Origin: Mucilaginibacter sp. OK268
Lineage (GTDB): Bacteria > Bacteroidota > Bacteroidia > Sphingobacteriales > Sphingobacteriaceae
Length of the DNA stretch: 64,000 nt
Direction of reading: 5' to 3'
NCBI RefSeq assembly: GCF_900103125.1
Contig: NZ_FNJV01000001.1
Location: 682,001-746,000, forward strand
The notes under the pieces are model-generated. The model had not been told where the DNA came from. It saw only the letters and a program-made list of their open reading frames with translations, and ran no database searches. The position numbers and the translations under genes were made by a program. Numbering within the stretch: the first letter of the stretch is position 1; each line of letters begins with the position of its first letter. Of the stretch, positions 33,855 to 41,875 are shown one piece after another.

Positions 33855-36800
33855 TTAGTTTTGACCGGTTTTGGTAGTATCCGCCGGGGCCGGTTTATTA
33901 TCACTTGTATCTGGTGCAGGGGCCTCTATTTTTACAGGTTTGCCCGTTAATACGCCCAGCTTTTGCTTAGCTGTCGATAGTATATCGTCATTACCCTTAT
34001 AATTCTCAATGATACTTTGCAGCGTGGCTTTTGCCTGGAAGTTATCTTTTAGCTTCACATAGTTATCGGCCAGCAAAATGTAGGTTTTAGCCACCCAGTA
34101 ATCATAGTTTGGCATTTCCTTAGCCAGGTCGAAACACATTTTTTGGGATGTTTTGTACCTGCCTTTTAAATATTCTACATTGGCAATATTGTATTTGGCT
34201 TCGGCGGCGGCTACGGTTTTGGTGTTGGTTACGGTGTAATCAAACTCTTTAACCGCGGCAGTAGTATCTCCTTTTAATAGGTAAGCTTCGCCGGCATATA
34301 ATCCGGTACGGAATTTATCTTCCTGGGCTGCCTTGTCATTACCCCTGATCTGTTTTACGTAGTTCAGCACGTCATCAGGCATGTTCATCTGCGCGTAGCA
34401 AAGCATCAGGTTATTGATAGCGAAGGAGTAATCCTCTTTAAACTCGGCGTTGGTTTCCAGTTTTTTCAGGAACACGATAGCTTCGTTATATTTTTTCTGT
34501 GAAATATACAGCTTAGCCATGCTGATCAATGATTTCTCGGTATAAGCGCTTGTCCAATCGTTCAGGATGATGTTATAATCAACAACAGCCTCTTGCGACC
34601 TGTTCAGGTTAACCAAGCTTTGCGCACGTATAAAACGAGCTTGTTTTTCGTAGATCTGTTTGCTCGGGAACTTATCCAGGTAGGCGTTAACCGCGCCTAC
34701 AGCACCCTGCCAATCGCCTTTTAAATAAAGGTTGTTGGCAGCGGTGATCATCAGATCTTCCTGTTGCGAAGTAGTATAGTTACCAATAGAAGTGGTACCC
34801 GCGTAATTGATAAACGTTTGGGCATCGCCTTTATCGGTATATATTTTTTCAATTTGTTTGAGCGATTGTTTGGCTTCGTCGGTTGAGGAATAGTCGGCAA
34901 CCACTTTTTTGAATGATTCTATCGCCAGGTCATCATGGTTGGCATTGTAGTCGATCAAACCAATGGTAACCAGTGCCCGCGGTACATAGCTGCTGTGCGG
35001 GTACTTCTGGATCATGGCATTCAGATCGGTTTTGGCTTTATCGCCATCATTCTTCAGGAAATAGGTATAAGCTATCTCGAAGGAGGCGTCATCCGCATAA
35101 TCCGAGTTCGGGAATGTGTTCAGCACATCATTCATCGTAGCGATCTTGATATCCAGTGAGCCTTGTAATCCTTGTATCATACCGCGCTGAAACAAGGCGT
35201 AATCTTCGCCCTGGTTGTGCATGGCTATAATGCGGTTATAATAATCAAGCGCGGTGCTGTAGCTTTTCAATACAAAATAGCTGTCACCCAGCCTGGTTAT
35301 GGCGTCGTTCTCGGTGTTTTTATCTTTTACATCGCCACGCAAGAATTTTTCAAAGTAGTTGGCCGCTTTTTTATATTGCTCGCCATAAAAGGCAGCGTAG
35401 GCCAGCGCATAGTTGGCGTAGTTACCCAGATCGGTTTGTTTAGCTTCAGGCATGCTTAAAAACGCCTCAAAATTCTCTACCGATTCACCGTATTTACGTA
35501 CCTCGTACATGGCCTCTGCCATCCAGTAGGTGGTCAAAGCCTGGGTTTTTGGATCCACCGGGTTTTTTAATGAACGCAGAAAGATACCAATGGCATTTTC
35601 AAAAGCACGCTCATTGTAAAATTCCAAACCGCGGTAGTAGGTCACTTTTTGGTAAGCTATCTGTGCACTTTCCGATTTGTTAGGTATCGGCTCCAGTATC
35701 TCAACTGCTTCTTTGTAGTTACGGGAGTTCAGCAATTCTTCACCGAGTAATACCTTAACCTCGTCGTTACGACGCGAGCGCGGATAATTCTTCAGATATA
35801 AACGGGTAGCCGCCAGTGCTTCGGTATTAAAATCAAGCTCGTAAGATAGTTTGGCATATTCGTACAAAGCGTCTTCCTGTAATTGCTTGTCGTAAGTTAA
35901 TTTGGAAGCAGCTAAAAACGCGTTACGTGCGCTTTGCTTGTTATTCATTTTCAGGAAAACATCGCCCAGCGTATAGTTACCGCTTTGGCTGTACACGTCG
36001 CCCTGTTCTATTAAACGCTCCAGCTCAGCGGCGGATTTCGCGTAGTTGCCCACCTTGTAATAGGTGTAACCAATTTGGTAACTATCCTGCGTGTTTTGGG
36101 TTTTGCCCTGATCGCCATTCTGGAAACGGTCGTAATATTTAACCGCGTTATCATAATCGGCCTTGGCAAAGTATGATGCGGCAATAATGCGCAGCATTTC
36201 GGTTTCATGCTCCTGGCGGGTGCTATTTACAATGGGCACAGCGTAACTGATCACATCATCATAGCGTTTATCTAAAAAGTAAACCGCCGATATGTAATAA
36301 GGGTAGCTCCGTTCGTACTTTTTGGAGTTTTTGAGTTTTTCAAAATTGGCCAGCGCCAGGTGATAATCTTTATTCAGATAAGCTATGTACGCAAAATAGT
36401 AGGTGGCATCCTCCGTATACTCCGACCGTTTGTTTTTTACTTCGGCAAAAAGCAACTGGGCATTCTTGTAATCTTTAAGGGAGAAATAAGCATAGCCCTT
36501 ACGGAATTTATACTCAGTGTTATCGTGCCCGTTAAGTTCACCGGCCTGTACTTTATCAAACCAGCGGATAGCATCCTCATACTTGCCTTGTTTAAAATAC
36601 GATTTACCGATCTGGAAATAAGCCAGCTTGGTTAGCGGATTTTCGGGATGCTCCTTAATAAAGCGTAAAAACATGCTTTCGGCATCATCGTTACCCAGGT
36701 TAAGGGCGCAAAAAGCCTCGTAGTACTGGCTGTTTTCTTTTACCATCGACAGTTCCGATTCAAACTGGGGCTGGGTTGCTGTTTTAAGGCGTGATGCTTC

Positions 36801-36974
36801 AACAGAGCGAAATTGCTCGGCAGCGGAGGCAAATTTGCCCTTGTCCATCAGGTCCATAGCGGTATGATAAGTGCGGTATACCTGGAAGGATGGACTTTGC
36901 TGCGCGCTGGCCGTTGAAACAATAAATACGGGGATTAACAGGGAAATGTATTTTATTTTGATCATAAAGCGCAT
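33855..36974 (-). CDS. Large secreted TPR protein
   Basis: A 1039-residue exported protein with signal peptide MRFMIKIKYISLLIPVFIVSTASAQ. Nearly the whole mature protein is TPR and TPR-like helical hairpins: KGKYEDAIRWFDKVQAGELN, YAKSAAELERLIEQGDVYSQ, NYKEAVEILEPIPNKSESAQ, DYDNAVKYYDRF, YNEAIVFLKKLETN and many others. The tail is Pro/Thr-rich (EAPAPDTSDNKPAPADTT). It starts the minus-strand run that continues with the barrel, HU/SPOR, ExbB, ExbD and TonB, with 34 bases between it and the barrel. It likely scaffolds the periplasmic side of that assembly (inference). Confidence 0.85.
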   Translation of the reverse strand: MRFMIKIKYISLLIPVFIVSTASAQQSPSFQVYRTYHTAMDLMDKGKFASAAEQFRSVEASRLKTATQPQFESELSMVKENSQYYEAFCALNLGNDDAESMFLRFIKEHPENPLTKLAYFQIGKSYFKQGKYEDAIRWFDKVQAGELNGHDNTEYKFRKGYAYFSLKDYKNAQLLFAEVKNKRSEYTEDATYYFAYIAYLNKDYHLALANFEKLKNSKKYERSYPYYISAVYFLDKRYDDVISYAVPIVNSTRQEHETEMLRIIAASYFAKADYDNAVKYYDRFQNGDQGKTQNTQDSYQIGYTYYKVGNYAKSAAELERLIEQGDVYSQSGNYTLGDVFLKMNNKQSARNAFLAASKLTYDKQLQEDALYEYAKLSYELDFNTEALAATRLYLKNYPRSRRNDEVKVLLGEELLNSRNYKEAVEILEPIPNKSESAQIAYQKVTYYRGLEFYNERAFENAIGIFLRSLKNPVDPKTQALTTYWMAEAMYEVRKYGESVENFEAFLSMPEAKQTDLGNYANYALAYAAFYGEQYKKAANYFEKFLRGDVKDKNTENDAITRLGDSYFVLKSYSTALDYYNRIIAMHNQGEDYALFQRGMIQGLQGSLDIKIATMNDVLNTFPNSDYADDASFEIAYTYFLKNDGDKAKTDLNAMIQKYPHSSYVPRALVTIGLIDYNANHDDLAIESFKKVVADYSSTDEAKQSLKQIEKIYTDKGDAQTFINYAGTTSIGNYTTSQQEDLMITAANNLYLKGDWQGAVGAVNAYLDKFPSKQIYEKQARFIRAQSLVNLNRSQEAVVDYNIILNDWTSAYTEKSLISMAKLYISQKKYNEAIVFLKKLETNAEFKEDYSFAINNLMLCYAQMNMPDDVLNYVKQIRGNDKAAQEDKFRTGLYAGEAYLLKGDTTAAVKEFDYTVTNTKTVAAAEAKYNIANVEYLKGRYKTSQKMCFDLAKEMPNYDYWVAKTYILLADNYVKLKDNFQAKATLQSIIENYKGNDDILSTAKQKLGVLTGKPVKIEAPAPDTSDNKPAPADTTKTGQN

Positions 36975-37197
36975 ACTAACGATGGTGCTAAATTAGCGAA
37001 ACGAAAAAGAGCTATTAACATAAGTAATTAACAAATGTGGATAACACGTTTAATTAACGAAGGTAATACTAAAGACAATATGTGTGTGGAAAACTTTAAA
37101 ATTGTTGAACAAAAACCATAGCACTGGCATCGATGGCCAAAGGTAACCAAATACTACACTTACGGGCAATTTATTTGAACATTATGCATTATATAGT

Positions 37198-38343
37198 ATG
37201 ATCTGTAGTGTTGTATTGGTTATACTGTTTGCGGCCTGCTTTTGGCGCCTGCCAGGCTTGCAGGTTAAGCTGTTGTTATTCATTATTTTAGCTTCATCAC
37301 CGGTTTTAAAGGCCCAGAAAGTAATAGGTCCGCTTGTTTTAAATAACGAGCGCTTGCCCATAACAGCCAAAGAATTTTATGTGGCCGGTATAACAGATAA
37401 CCGTGCCGACCGCAACGCCGTAGCATGGTTATTGCCACCCGGTCCCGGTAACCCGGAAAAATATACGGTTGACCTTAAAGGAGGAGCATTAGCCTCCATA
37501 AAGCAATTTGTAACTGCCGCCCTGCCTCCCGACAAAACCTTAAGACCGATCATTATCCATATTGAACAATTCAGGCTTGATGAAACAGCCCTGCCGGGTA
37601 ATCATGTAGAAGGCAAAGTAAAAGTGTCGCTATCCTTTTACCTGCAAAAAGACGATCAAAATATACATCTTACCAATTACAATGGCAGCGCGGGGTATAA
37701 CCGGCACATTAACCAGGAGGTTGATATCGAAATGGTATTACGCCACGCGCTGGAGTATAGCCTTACATTTTTTAACACCTGGATAAATAAAGAGGCTGGT
37801 ACCAACATTAAACTGGCCCGGGATGTGAAGATCACTTTTACTGATTACACCGAACAAACTGAAGGGGACACTATTTATTACTCGCCTAAGCGGCCCTTGC
37901 AGTGGGATGATTTTAAGGCCACGCCCCTCCGCAATAGCCGCTTTGGAGCCGAGGTTTTACCCAGCATTGGTTATGATGAAGATGTGGAGGTAAGCAAAAG
38001 CATTATCCACGTGCACCTGAGCACGAAAGCCTTTGTACCCAAAAGCGCCTGCTGGGTAAAAGATGATAGCAAAAATGCTTACAGCCTGAACCATGAACAG
38101 CGGCATTTTGATATTGTGAAGATCATCATAGAACGGTTTAAACAAAAACTGAAAGCGGAAAAACTCCCGGTAGATAATTATGATGGCCCCATTAATGTAG
38201 ATTACCTGGAATCGTACCATGAAATGAACGTGATGCAGGAGCAGTACGATGCAGAAACCGCCCACGGTATGAATGTTGCCGTACAAGAGCAGTGGAATAA
38301 AAAGATAGATAAGGAGCTAAAAGTGGTGAATAGTGAGAGGTGA
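37198..38343 (+). CDS. DUF922 secreted zinc-dependent protease
   Basis: A 381-residue exported protein. Its N-terminus is hydrophobic (VKLLLFIILASSPVLKAQ); the true start may be a downstream TTG near 37258, as the ATG at 37198 adds a second hydrophobic run. The C-terminal part holds AYSLNHEQRHFDIVKIII with HEQRH, an HExxH zincin motif, and further on YDAETAHGMNV, where the third ligand is expected. WDDFKATPLRNSRFGAEV near residue 240 is the DUF922 opening. It is likely a periplasmic metalloprotease of unknown target. It diverges from the TPR gene. Confidence 0.75.
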   Translation: MICSVVLVILFAACFWRLPGLQVKLLLFIILASSPVLKAQKVIGPLVLNNERLPITAKEFYVAGITDNRADRNAVAWLLPPGPGNPEKYTVDLKGGALASIKQFVTAALPPDKTLRPIIIHIEQFRLDETALPGNHVEGKVKVSLSFYLQKDDQNIHLTNYNGSAGYNRHINQEVDIEMVLRHALEYSLTFFNTWINKEAGTNIKLARDVKITFTDYTEQTEGDTIYYSPKRPLQWDDFKATPLRNSRFGAEVLPSIGYDEDVEVSKSIIHVHLSTKAFVPKSACWVKDDSKNAYSLNHEQRHFDIVKIIIERFKQKLKAEKLPVDNYDGPINVDYLESYHEMNVMQEQYDAETAHGMNVAVQEQWNKKIDKELKVVNSER

Positions 38344-38361
38344 GTTGGAGAAAATATCCCT

Positions 38362-38473
38362 GCGCCTCGCAATGACGCGTTTTGGTCGATTCGCGTTTTG
38401 CACCGAAACCAAGGATCTTCTTCAATATGCCTGTTGTTCAATGGATACTTCGCTGCGCTCAGCATGACAAACC
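38362..38473. repeat. Half copy of family 1 and degenerate family-3 repeat
   Basis: CTGCGCCTCGCAATGACGCG at 38361-38380 is the right arm of a family-1 repeat without its left arm. From about 38400, CCGAAACCAAGGATCTTCTT through CGCTGCGCTCAGCATGACAAA is a degenerate copy of the family-3 repeat (inverted). Confidence 0.6.
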
Positions 38474-38533
38474 TTCTAAATCCGAAATCGAACATCCGAT
38501 ATCCTAAATTTCCAAATAACCTTTCATTTATTT

Positions 38534-38562
38534 TTGAAAGTTTAAAAAGTTATTTATATTTG
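38534..38562 (+). promoter_or_regulatory. Promoter of the GbsR-type regulator (near-leaderless)
   Basis: TTG at 38534-38536, 18-base spacer, TATATTTG at 38555-38562. The ATG at 38566 starts three bases later, so the mRNA would begin around the initiation codon. Confidence 0.6.
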
Positions 38563-38565
38563 TAT

Positions 38566-39072
38566 ATGGAACTGGCAGAAGCAAAGCTGAAATTTATTGA
38601 GGCCTGGGGTAAACTGGGGTCGGAGTGGGGCATTAACCGCACCATGGCCCAGGTACACGCCTTGCTGCTGGTTTCGCCAGAGGCTTTAACTACCGAGGAA
38701 GTAATGGCCGAGCTAAGTATATCACGTGGTAATGCCAATATGACCCTGCGCGATCTGATAGACTGGGGCCTGGTTGAAAAGCAACATAAAACAGGCGAGC
38801 GTAAAGAATACTTTTATGCCGAAAAAGATACCTGGATAATTGCCAGGCGGGTGGCCGAAGAGCGCAAAAAACGGGAGCTTGACCCGGTGATCAAAATATT
38901 AGGTCAGCTGACGGAGGTGAAAGGGGATAAAAAAGACCCTGCTTTTAAAGCATTCCATTCATCCGTAACCGACATCAGCAGGCTGGCCAATAATGTGAAC
39001 AAAACTTTAGACACAATGCTGAAGGCCGAAGAGAACTGGTTTTTTGGATCGATATTTAAAATATTCAAGTAA
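38566..39072 (+). CDS. GbsR/MarR-family transcriptional regulator
   Basis: A 168-residue winged-helix regulator. Starting at 38566 gives MELAEAKLKFIEAWGKLGSE, the first helices of the GbsR family (MarR-like). The HTH is in TTEEVMAELSISRGNANMTL and the wing in VEKQHKTGERKEYFYAEKD. The C-terminal helices (EERKKRELDPVIKILGQLTE) dimerise. Members usually control osmoprotectant or efflux genes; no target can be inferred here. The longer upstream frame runs through repeat DNA and is rejected. Confidence 0.85.
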   Translation: MELAEAKLKFIEAWGKLGSEWGINRTMAQVHALLLVSPEALTTEEVMAELSISRGNANMTLRDLIDWGLVEKQHKTGERKEYFYAEKDTWIIARRVAEERKKRELDPVIKILGQLTEVKGDKKDPAFKAFHSSVTDISRLANNVNKTLDTMLKAEENWFFGSIFKIFK

Positions 39073-39196
39073 CGTGTTGTGTGATTAAAAAGCAGATCCG
39101 GAAAAATAAAGTTAGCTGGCAGGACCGCTTCGCGGCACTCCTATTGAATATAACCCCCATCGCTATATTCGATACGTGAACTATGGTTTGCTGATC

Positions 39197-39577
39197 CTAC
39201 TCATCTGTTGGCTCCCAAAGCTCAATAATGTTTCCCTCCGGATCGAGTACATGCACGAATTTGCCATAATCATATTCCGCAATTTCATCAACAATGGTCA
39301 CGTTTTCTTTTTTTAGTTCATCTACCAGTGCAACCAGATTTTCCACCCGGTAATTAATCATAAATGGCTTTGCTGAAGGATTAAAATATTTGGTATCCTG
39401 CGGAAACGTGCACCAGGACGTAGAGCCTTTTTTCGACGGATCATCGGCTTGTTGCCACTCAAACGTTGTTCCGTATTCACTGCTAGGTAATCCAAGGTTT
39501 TTGGTGTACCATTCGTTCATACCTTTCGGATCATCGCATTTAAAAAATACACCGCCAATGCCCGTTACTTTTTTCAT
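39197..39577 (-). CDS. VOC-family (glyoxalase/bleomycin-resistance-like) protein
   Basis: A 126-residue single vicinal-oxygen-chelate protein. VTGIGGVFFKCDDPKGMNEW at the N-terminus and FVHVLDPEGNIIELWEPTDE at the C-terminus are the paired beta-alpha-beta-beta modules; the D-P-x-G-N-x-x-E-L-W ending is the family's metal-ligand region. One Glu ligand is thus likely present. The reaction is unknown. Stand-alone on the minus strand. Confidence 0.88.
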   Translation of the reverse strand: MKKVTGIGGVFFKCDDPKGMNEWYTKNLGLPSSEYGTTFEWQQADDPSKKGSTSWCTFPQDTKYFNPSAKPFMINYRVENLVALVDELKKENVTIVDEIAEYDYGKFVHVLDPEGNIIELWEPTDE

Positions 39578-39660
39578 ATTAAACGTGTTGTATGATTAAA
39601 AATTGATATAAAGATGGAAGAAAAGAGGTGCATTGATCATTAATGTATTAAAAAATATTA

Positions 39661-39873
39661 ATGCCAATTAACTGTTTCTCTATACACAACTCTTCGAGCA
39701 ATTTCCATTTATTTTTGGATATTACCAAATCTGTTTTCAAATCTTCTATTAATACTGATGACAATTTTAAGTTTTGCGTGATAAAATTAAAATCGGCTGA
39801 TTTTCAAATAATTGAGATGTTTTCTAGGGCTGGAACTATCGGTATCGATCCTGAGAAATTACCTCTTTGGTGA
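39661..39873 (+). CDS. Short A/T-rich ORF, hypothetical
   Basis: A 70-codon frame that ends 21 bases before a perfect palindromic terminator. The C-terminal part (KLKSADFQIIEMFSRAGTIG, IDPEKLPLW) looks protein-like, but the codon use is A/T-rich and unlike neighbouring genes, and no family is recognised. It might be a small gene served by the plus-strand side of the terminator, or the tail of a decayed one. Confidence 0.3.
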   Translation: MPINCFSIHNSSSNFHLFLDITKSVFKSSINTDDNFKFCVIKLKSADFQIIEMFSRAGTIGIDPEKLPLW

Positions 39874-39890
39874 GTTTAAAAAGGACCTTA

Positions 39891-39934
39891 AAAACAAAAC
39901 GGGCTGCTTAATTAAGCAGCCCGTTTTGTTTTAT
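39891..39934. terminator. Bidirectional terminator, 34-bp perfect palindrome
   Basis: CAAAACGGGCTGCTTAA at 39895-39911 is followed directly by its inverse TTAAGCAGCCCGTTTTG at 39912-39928, with T-rich tails on both sides (GTTTTGTTTT). It immediately follows the stop of the minus-strand response regulator and the plus-strand ORF at 39661. Confidence 0.9.
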
Positions 39935-39937
39935 ATT

Positions 39938-40306
39938 TTAAGCAGCGCTATCCAGCTGCCGGTTAATGCTCCTGAGCAAAACGTCAATGTCAAAAGGCTT
40001 GGCTATAAAATCGTCGGGGGCGCCAATTTGGTTTAGTGTTTTGGAAACCTCATGGCTTGCTGATATCAATATAACCGGTATATCATGTGTTTCTATACGG
40101 GATTTAACACTTTTACAAAGATCGCGGCCGTCTAAATTGCCCAGCATAATGTCTAATAATATGAGGTCGGGCTGGCTTTCTTTTATTTTATCAAAAAGAT
40201 AATGCCCGTCTGCAAGAGTTATTACCTCATAGCCAGAATCTTCTAATATGTATTGTAAAACCTCCAGTATGTCACTGTCGTCATCAACCGCTAATATCCG
40301 TCTCAT
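39938..40306 (-). CDS. Single-domain response regulator (receiver)
   Basis: A 122-residue CheY-like receiver with no output domain. The acidic pocket is VDDDSDILEVL (near residue 7), the phospho-acceptor Asp lies in LILLDIMLGNLDGRD near residue 53, the Ser/Thr switch in VILISA near residue 83, and the conserved Lys in FIAKPFD near residue 105. It is probably phosphorylated by a nearby PAS kinase (41876) or by a hybrid kinase elsewhere. It stands upstream of a strong terminator and faces two small zinc-ribbon genes. Confidence 0.92.
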   Translation of the reverse strand: MRRILAVDDDSDILEVLQYILEDSGYEVITLADGHYLFDKIKESQPDLILLDIMLGNLDGRDLCKSVKSRIETHDIPVILISASHEVSKTLNQIGAPDDFIAKPFDIDVLLRSINRQLDSAA

Positions 40307-40525
40307 ATTTTATCTTTAAGTATCGTCTACAAATTGCTTTCAGATAGTAAAAAAGCAAGCTGTGTTGAGTTTAGCAATTCTTGTACCAAAGTAATAGTTA
40401 AGTATCTAAAGTACAGTTTAATATTGCTGTTTATACTTAATAATAAAGCGATTTTTTTTCGTGAAAGGTATTAAATGAAATACAAACAGGTTTTTAATGC
40501 CCGTTTAAATAAACACCTGCCGCGA

Positions 40526-40738
40526 TTAAGCATGAGATTTATCAACAAAAATATAAGACGCTTTTTTGCATTTGGCGCAGAAATATTTTCTTACGGGTAA
40601 AAAGTACAATACTTTTTTTACGAACCAGCTTCTCTTTAACTGGAAATGGAACGGTTCACCACATTTAGAGCAGTGATACTTTTTTCTCTTCTGGGTACTT
40701 GAATTTAGGTCGGTCACTATAAATAAAATAGTTTGCAA
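40526..40738 (-). CDS. Small zinc-ribbon protein, paralogue A
   Basis: A 70-residue basic protein with two CxxC pairs: KYHCSKCGE near residue 22 and KYFCAKCKK near residue 53, typical of a zinc ribbon. Between them is FVKKVLYFLPVRKYF, shared with the second small protein 100 bases upstream (FVKTVLFFLPLKRYV). Function unknown; the region between the ribbons is hydrophobic with charged edges, so membrane contact is possible. It sits between two response-regulator genes on the same strand. Confidence 0.6.
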   Translation of the reverse strand: MQTILFIVTDLNSSTQKRKKYHCSKCGEPFHFQLKRSWFVKKVLYFLPVRKYFCAKCKKASYIFVDKSHA

Positions 40739-40838
40739 AGTACAACACTCGCTATGAATATAGGGTATTAATTAATGCAAACTTACTATTACGTATGTAT
40801 TAATTAATTAAAAACAGAAAAAATAATGTTTTGATTAA

Positions 40839-41030
40839 TTAGCGTAATACATAACGTTTACGCTGGCATCTGTAGCAGACGTAACGTTTTAAGGGTAGGA
40901 AGAAAAGTACAGTTTTTACGAAAAAGCCTCTTGGTATGCGGTTGTCAAGTTGATTCTTACATTTAGGGCACAAAGGTACTTTTTTACCTTGCGACCTTAT
41001 AGATTCAATTGAGTTTACTGGAATAACCAT
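40839..41030 (-). CDS. Small zinc-ribbon protein, paralogue B
   Basis: A 63-residue protein: VPLCPKCKNQ near residue 18, then RGFFVKTVLFFLPLKRYVCY with YRCQRKRYVLR at the C-terminus. The arrangement (CxxC, FVKxVLxFLP, CxxC) matches paralogue A, so the pair looks like a tandem duplication that has diverged. No output motif is known. It is encoded between the two single-domain response regulators and may be part of the same signalling set (inference). Confidence 0.55.
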   Translation of the reverse strand: MVIPVNSIESIRSQGKKVPLCPKCKNQLDNRIPRGFFVKTVLFFLPLKRYVCYRCQRKRYVLR

Positions 41031-41316
41031 ATACGATCCGGGGTTTGTTGTATATCAATATCCTTTAACGCTTGTTATTAACAAATTTAATAATAATTAT
41101 CAATATTTTAACTCGAGTGCTTGATTATTAGTTAAATGTGATTTTTAAGGGGATATTTTAACAGATGTGGCAATAAAATGGCATTTTGAAGAATGTTTTT
41201 TATTTGTATGCTAATGTTTGCCGGATGGAATAAAAAAACTGATTTATAGCTGATTGGAAAAATAGAAGCACAGCTTGCGATAGACCATAACCATGAAGCA
41301 GATGGGATACCCGTAT

Positions 41317-41682
41317 TTAAACAGCTTTTATGAGGTTATTAACCTTTTCAACCAGTTCAGAAAGATCAAAAGGTTTATTAATAACACCATCACAACCGTA
41401 ATTGAGTAAGTGATCGTCGCTATTCAGATAGGCCGAAAATATGATGACGGGTATGTTATTGAATTTGCTATGTAGCTTGATACTCTTGCAGATTTCACCA
41501 CCAGTGGTACCAGAAACCCGGTAATCCAGTATAACCAGATCTGGGAGAAACTGTTCCATTAAAGGCAATACCTCAAGGCTGTTGGAAGTGCTTTTTACCT
41601 CAAACTGTTCATAAGTAAGGGTTTCATGCACAATATCTAATATGTCCTGATTATCATCCAATACTAAAATACGTTTTGACAT
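41317..41682 (-). CDS. Single-domain response regulator (receiver)
   Basis: A 121-residue stand-alone receiver. LDDNQDILDIV (acidic pair) is near residue 7, the acceptor Asp in LVILDYRVSGTTGGE near residue 52, IIFSAY (Thr/Ser switch) near residue 81 and INKPFDLSEL (Lys) near residue 103. No output domain. It is divergent from the PAS histidine kinase that begins 190 bases downstream on the other strand, so it may be its partner (inference). Confidence 0.92.
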   Translation of the reverse strand: MSKRILVLDDNQDILDIVHETLTYEQFEVKSTSNSLEVLPLMEQFLPDLVILDYRVSGTTGGEICKSIKLHSKFNNIPVIIFSAYLNSDDHLLNYGCDGVINKPFDLSELVEKVNNLIKAV

Positions 41683-41875
41683 AAAAAATATTAAAAAGTG
41701 AAAAGGCTGAAAAGGTGCTCAAGTATGTATGTAAAACTAATATATAGAAAGCAAAAAAGCTATGGGTTGGGCTAAAAACTTTATCGGGTAAATAACATAC
41801 AAACTTAACTATTTTTTATATCATTGAGTCAGAAAAAAGGCCGATCCTGATTTATTTTTTGTTTTAATTAATGTT

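Noticed and set aside
33821..33904. N-terminal extension of the barrel protein
   Set aside because: It precedes a clear signal peptide beginning at 33820 and overlaps the end of the TPR gene.
38398..38565. N-terminal extension of the GbsR-type protein
   Set aside because: It consists of translated repeat DNA and crosses the promoter; the family begins at MELAEAK.
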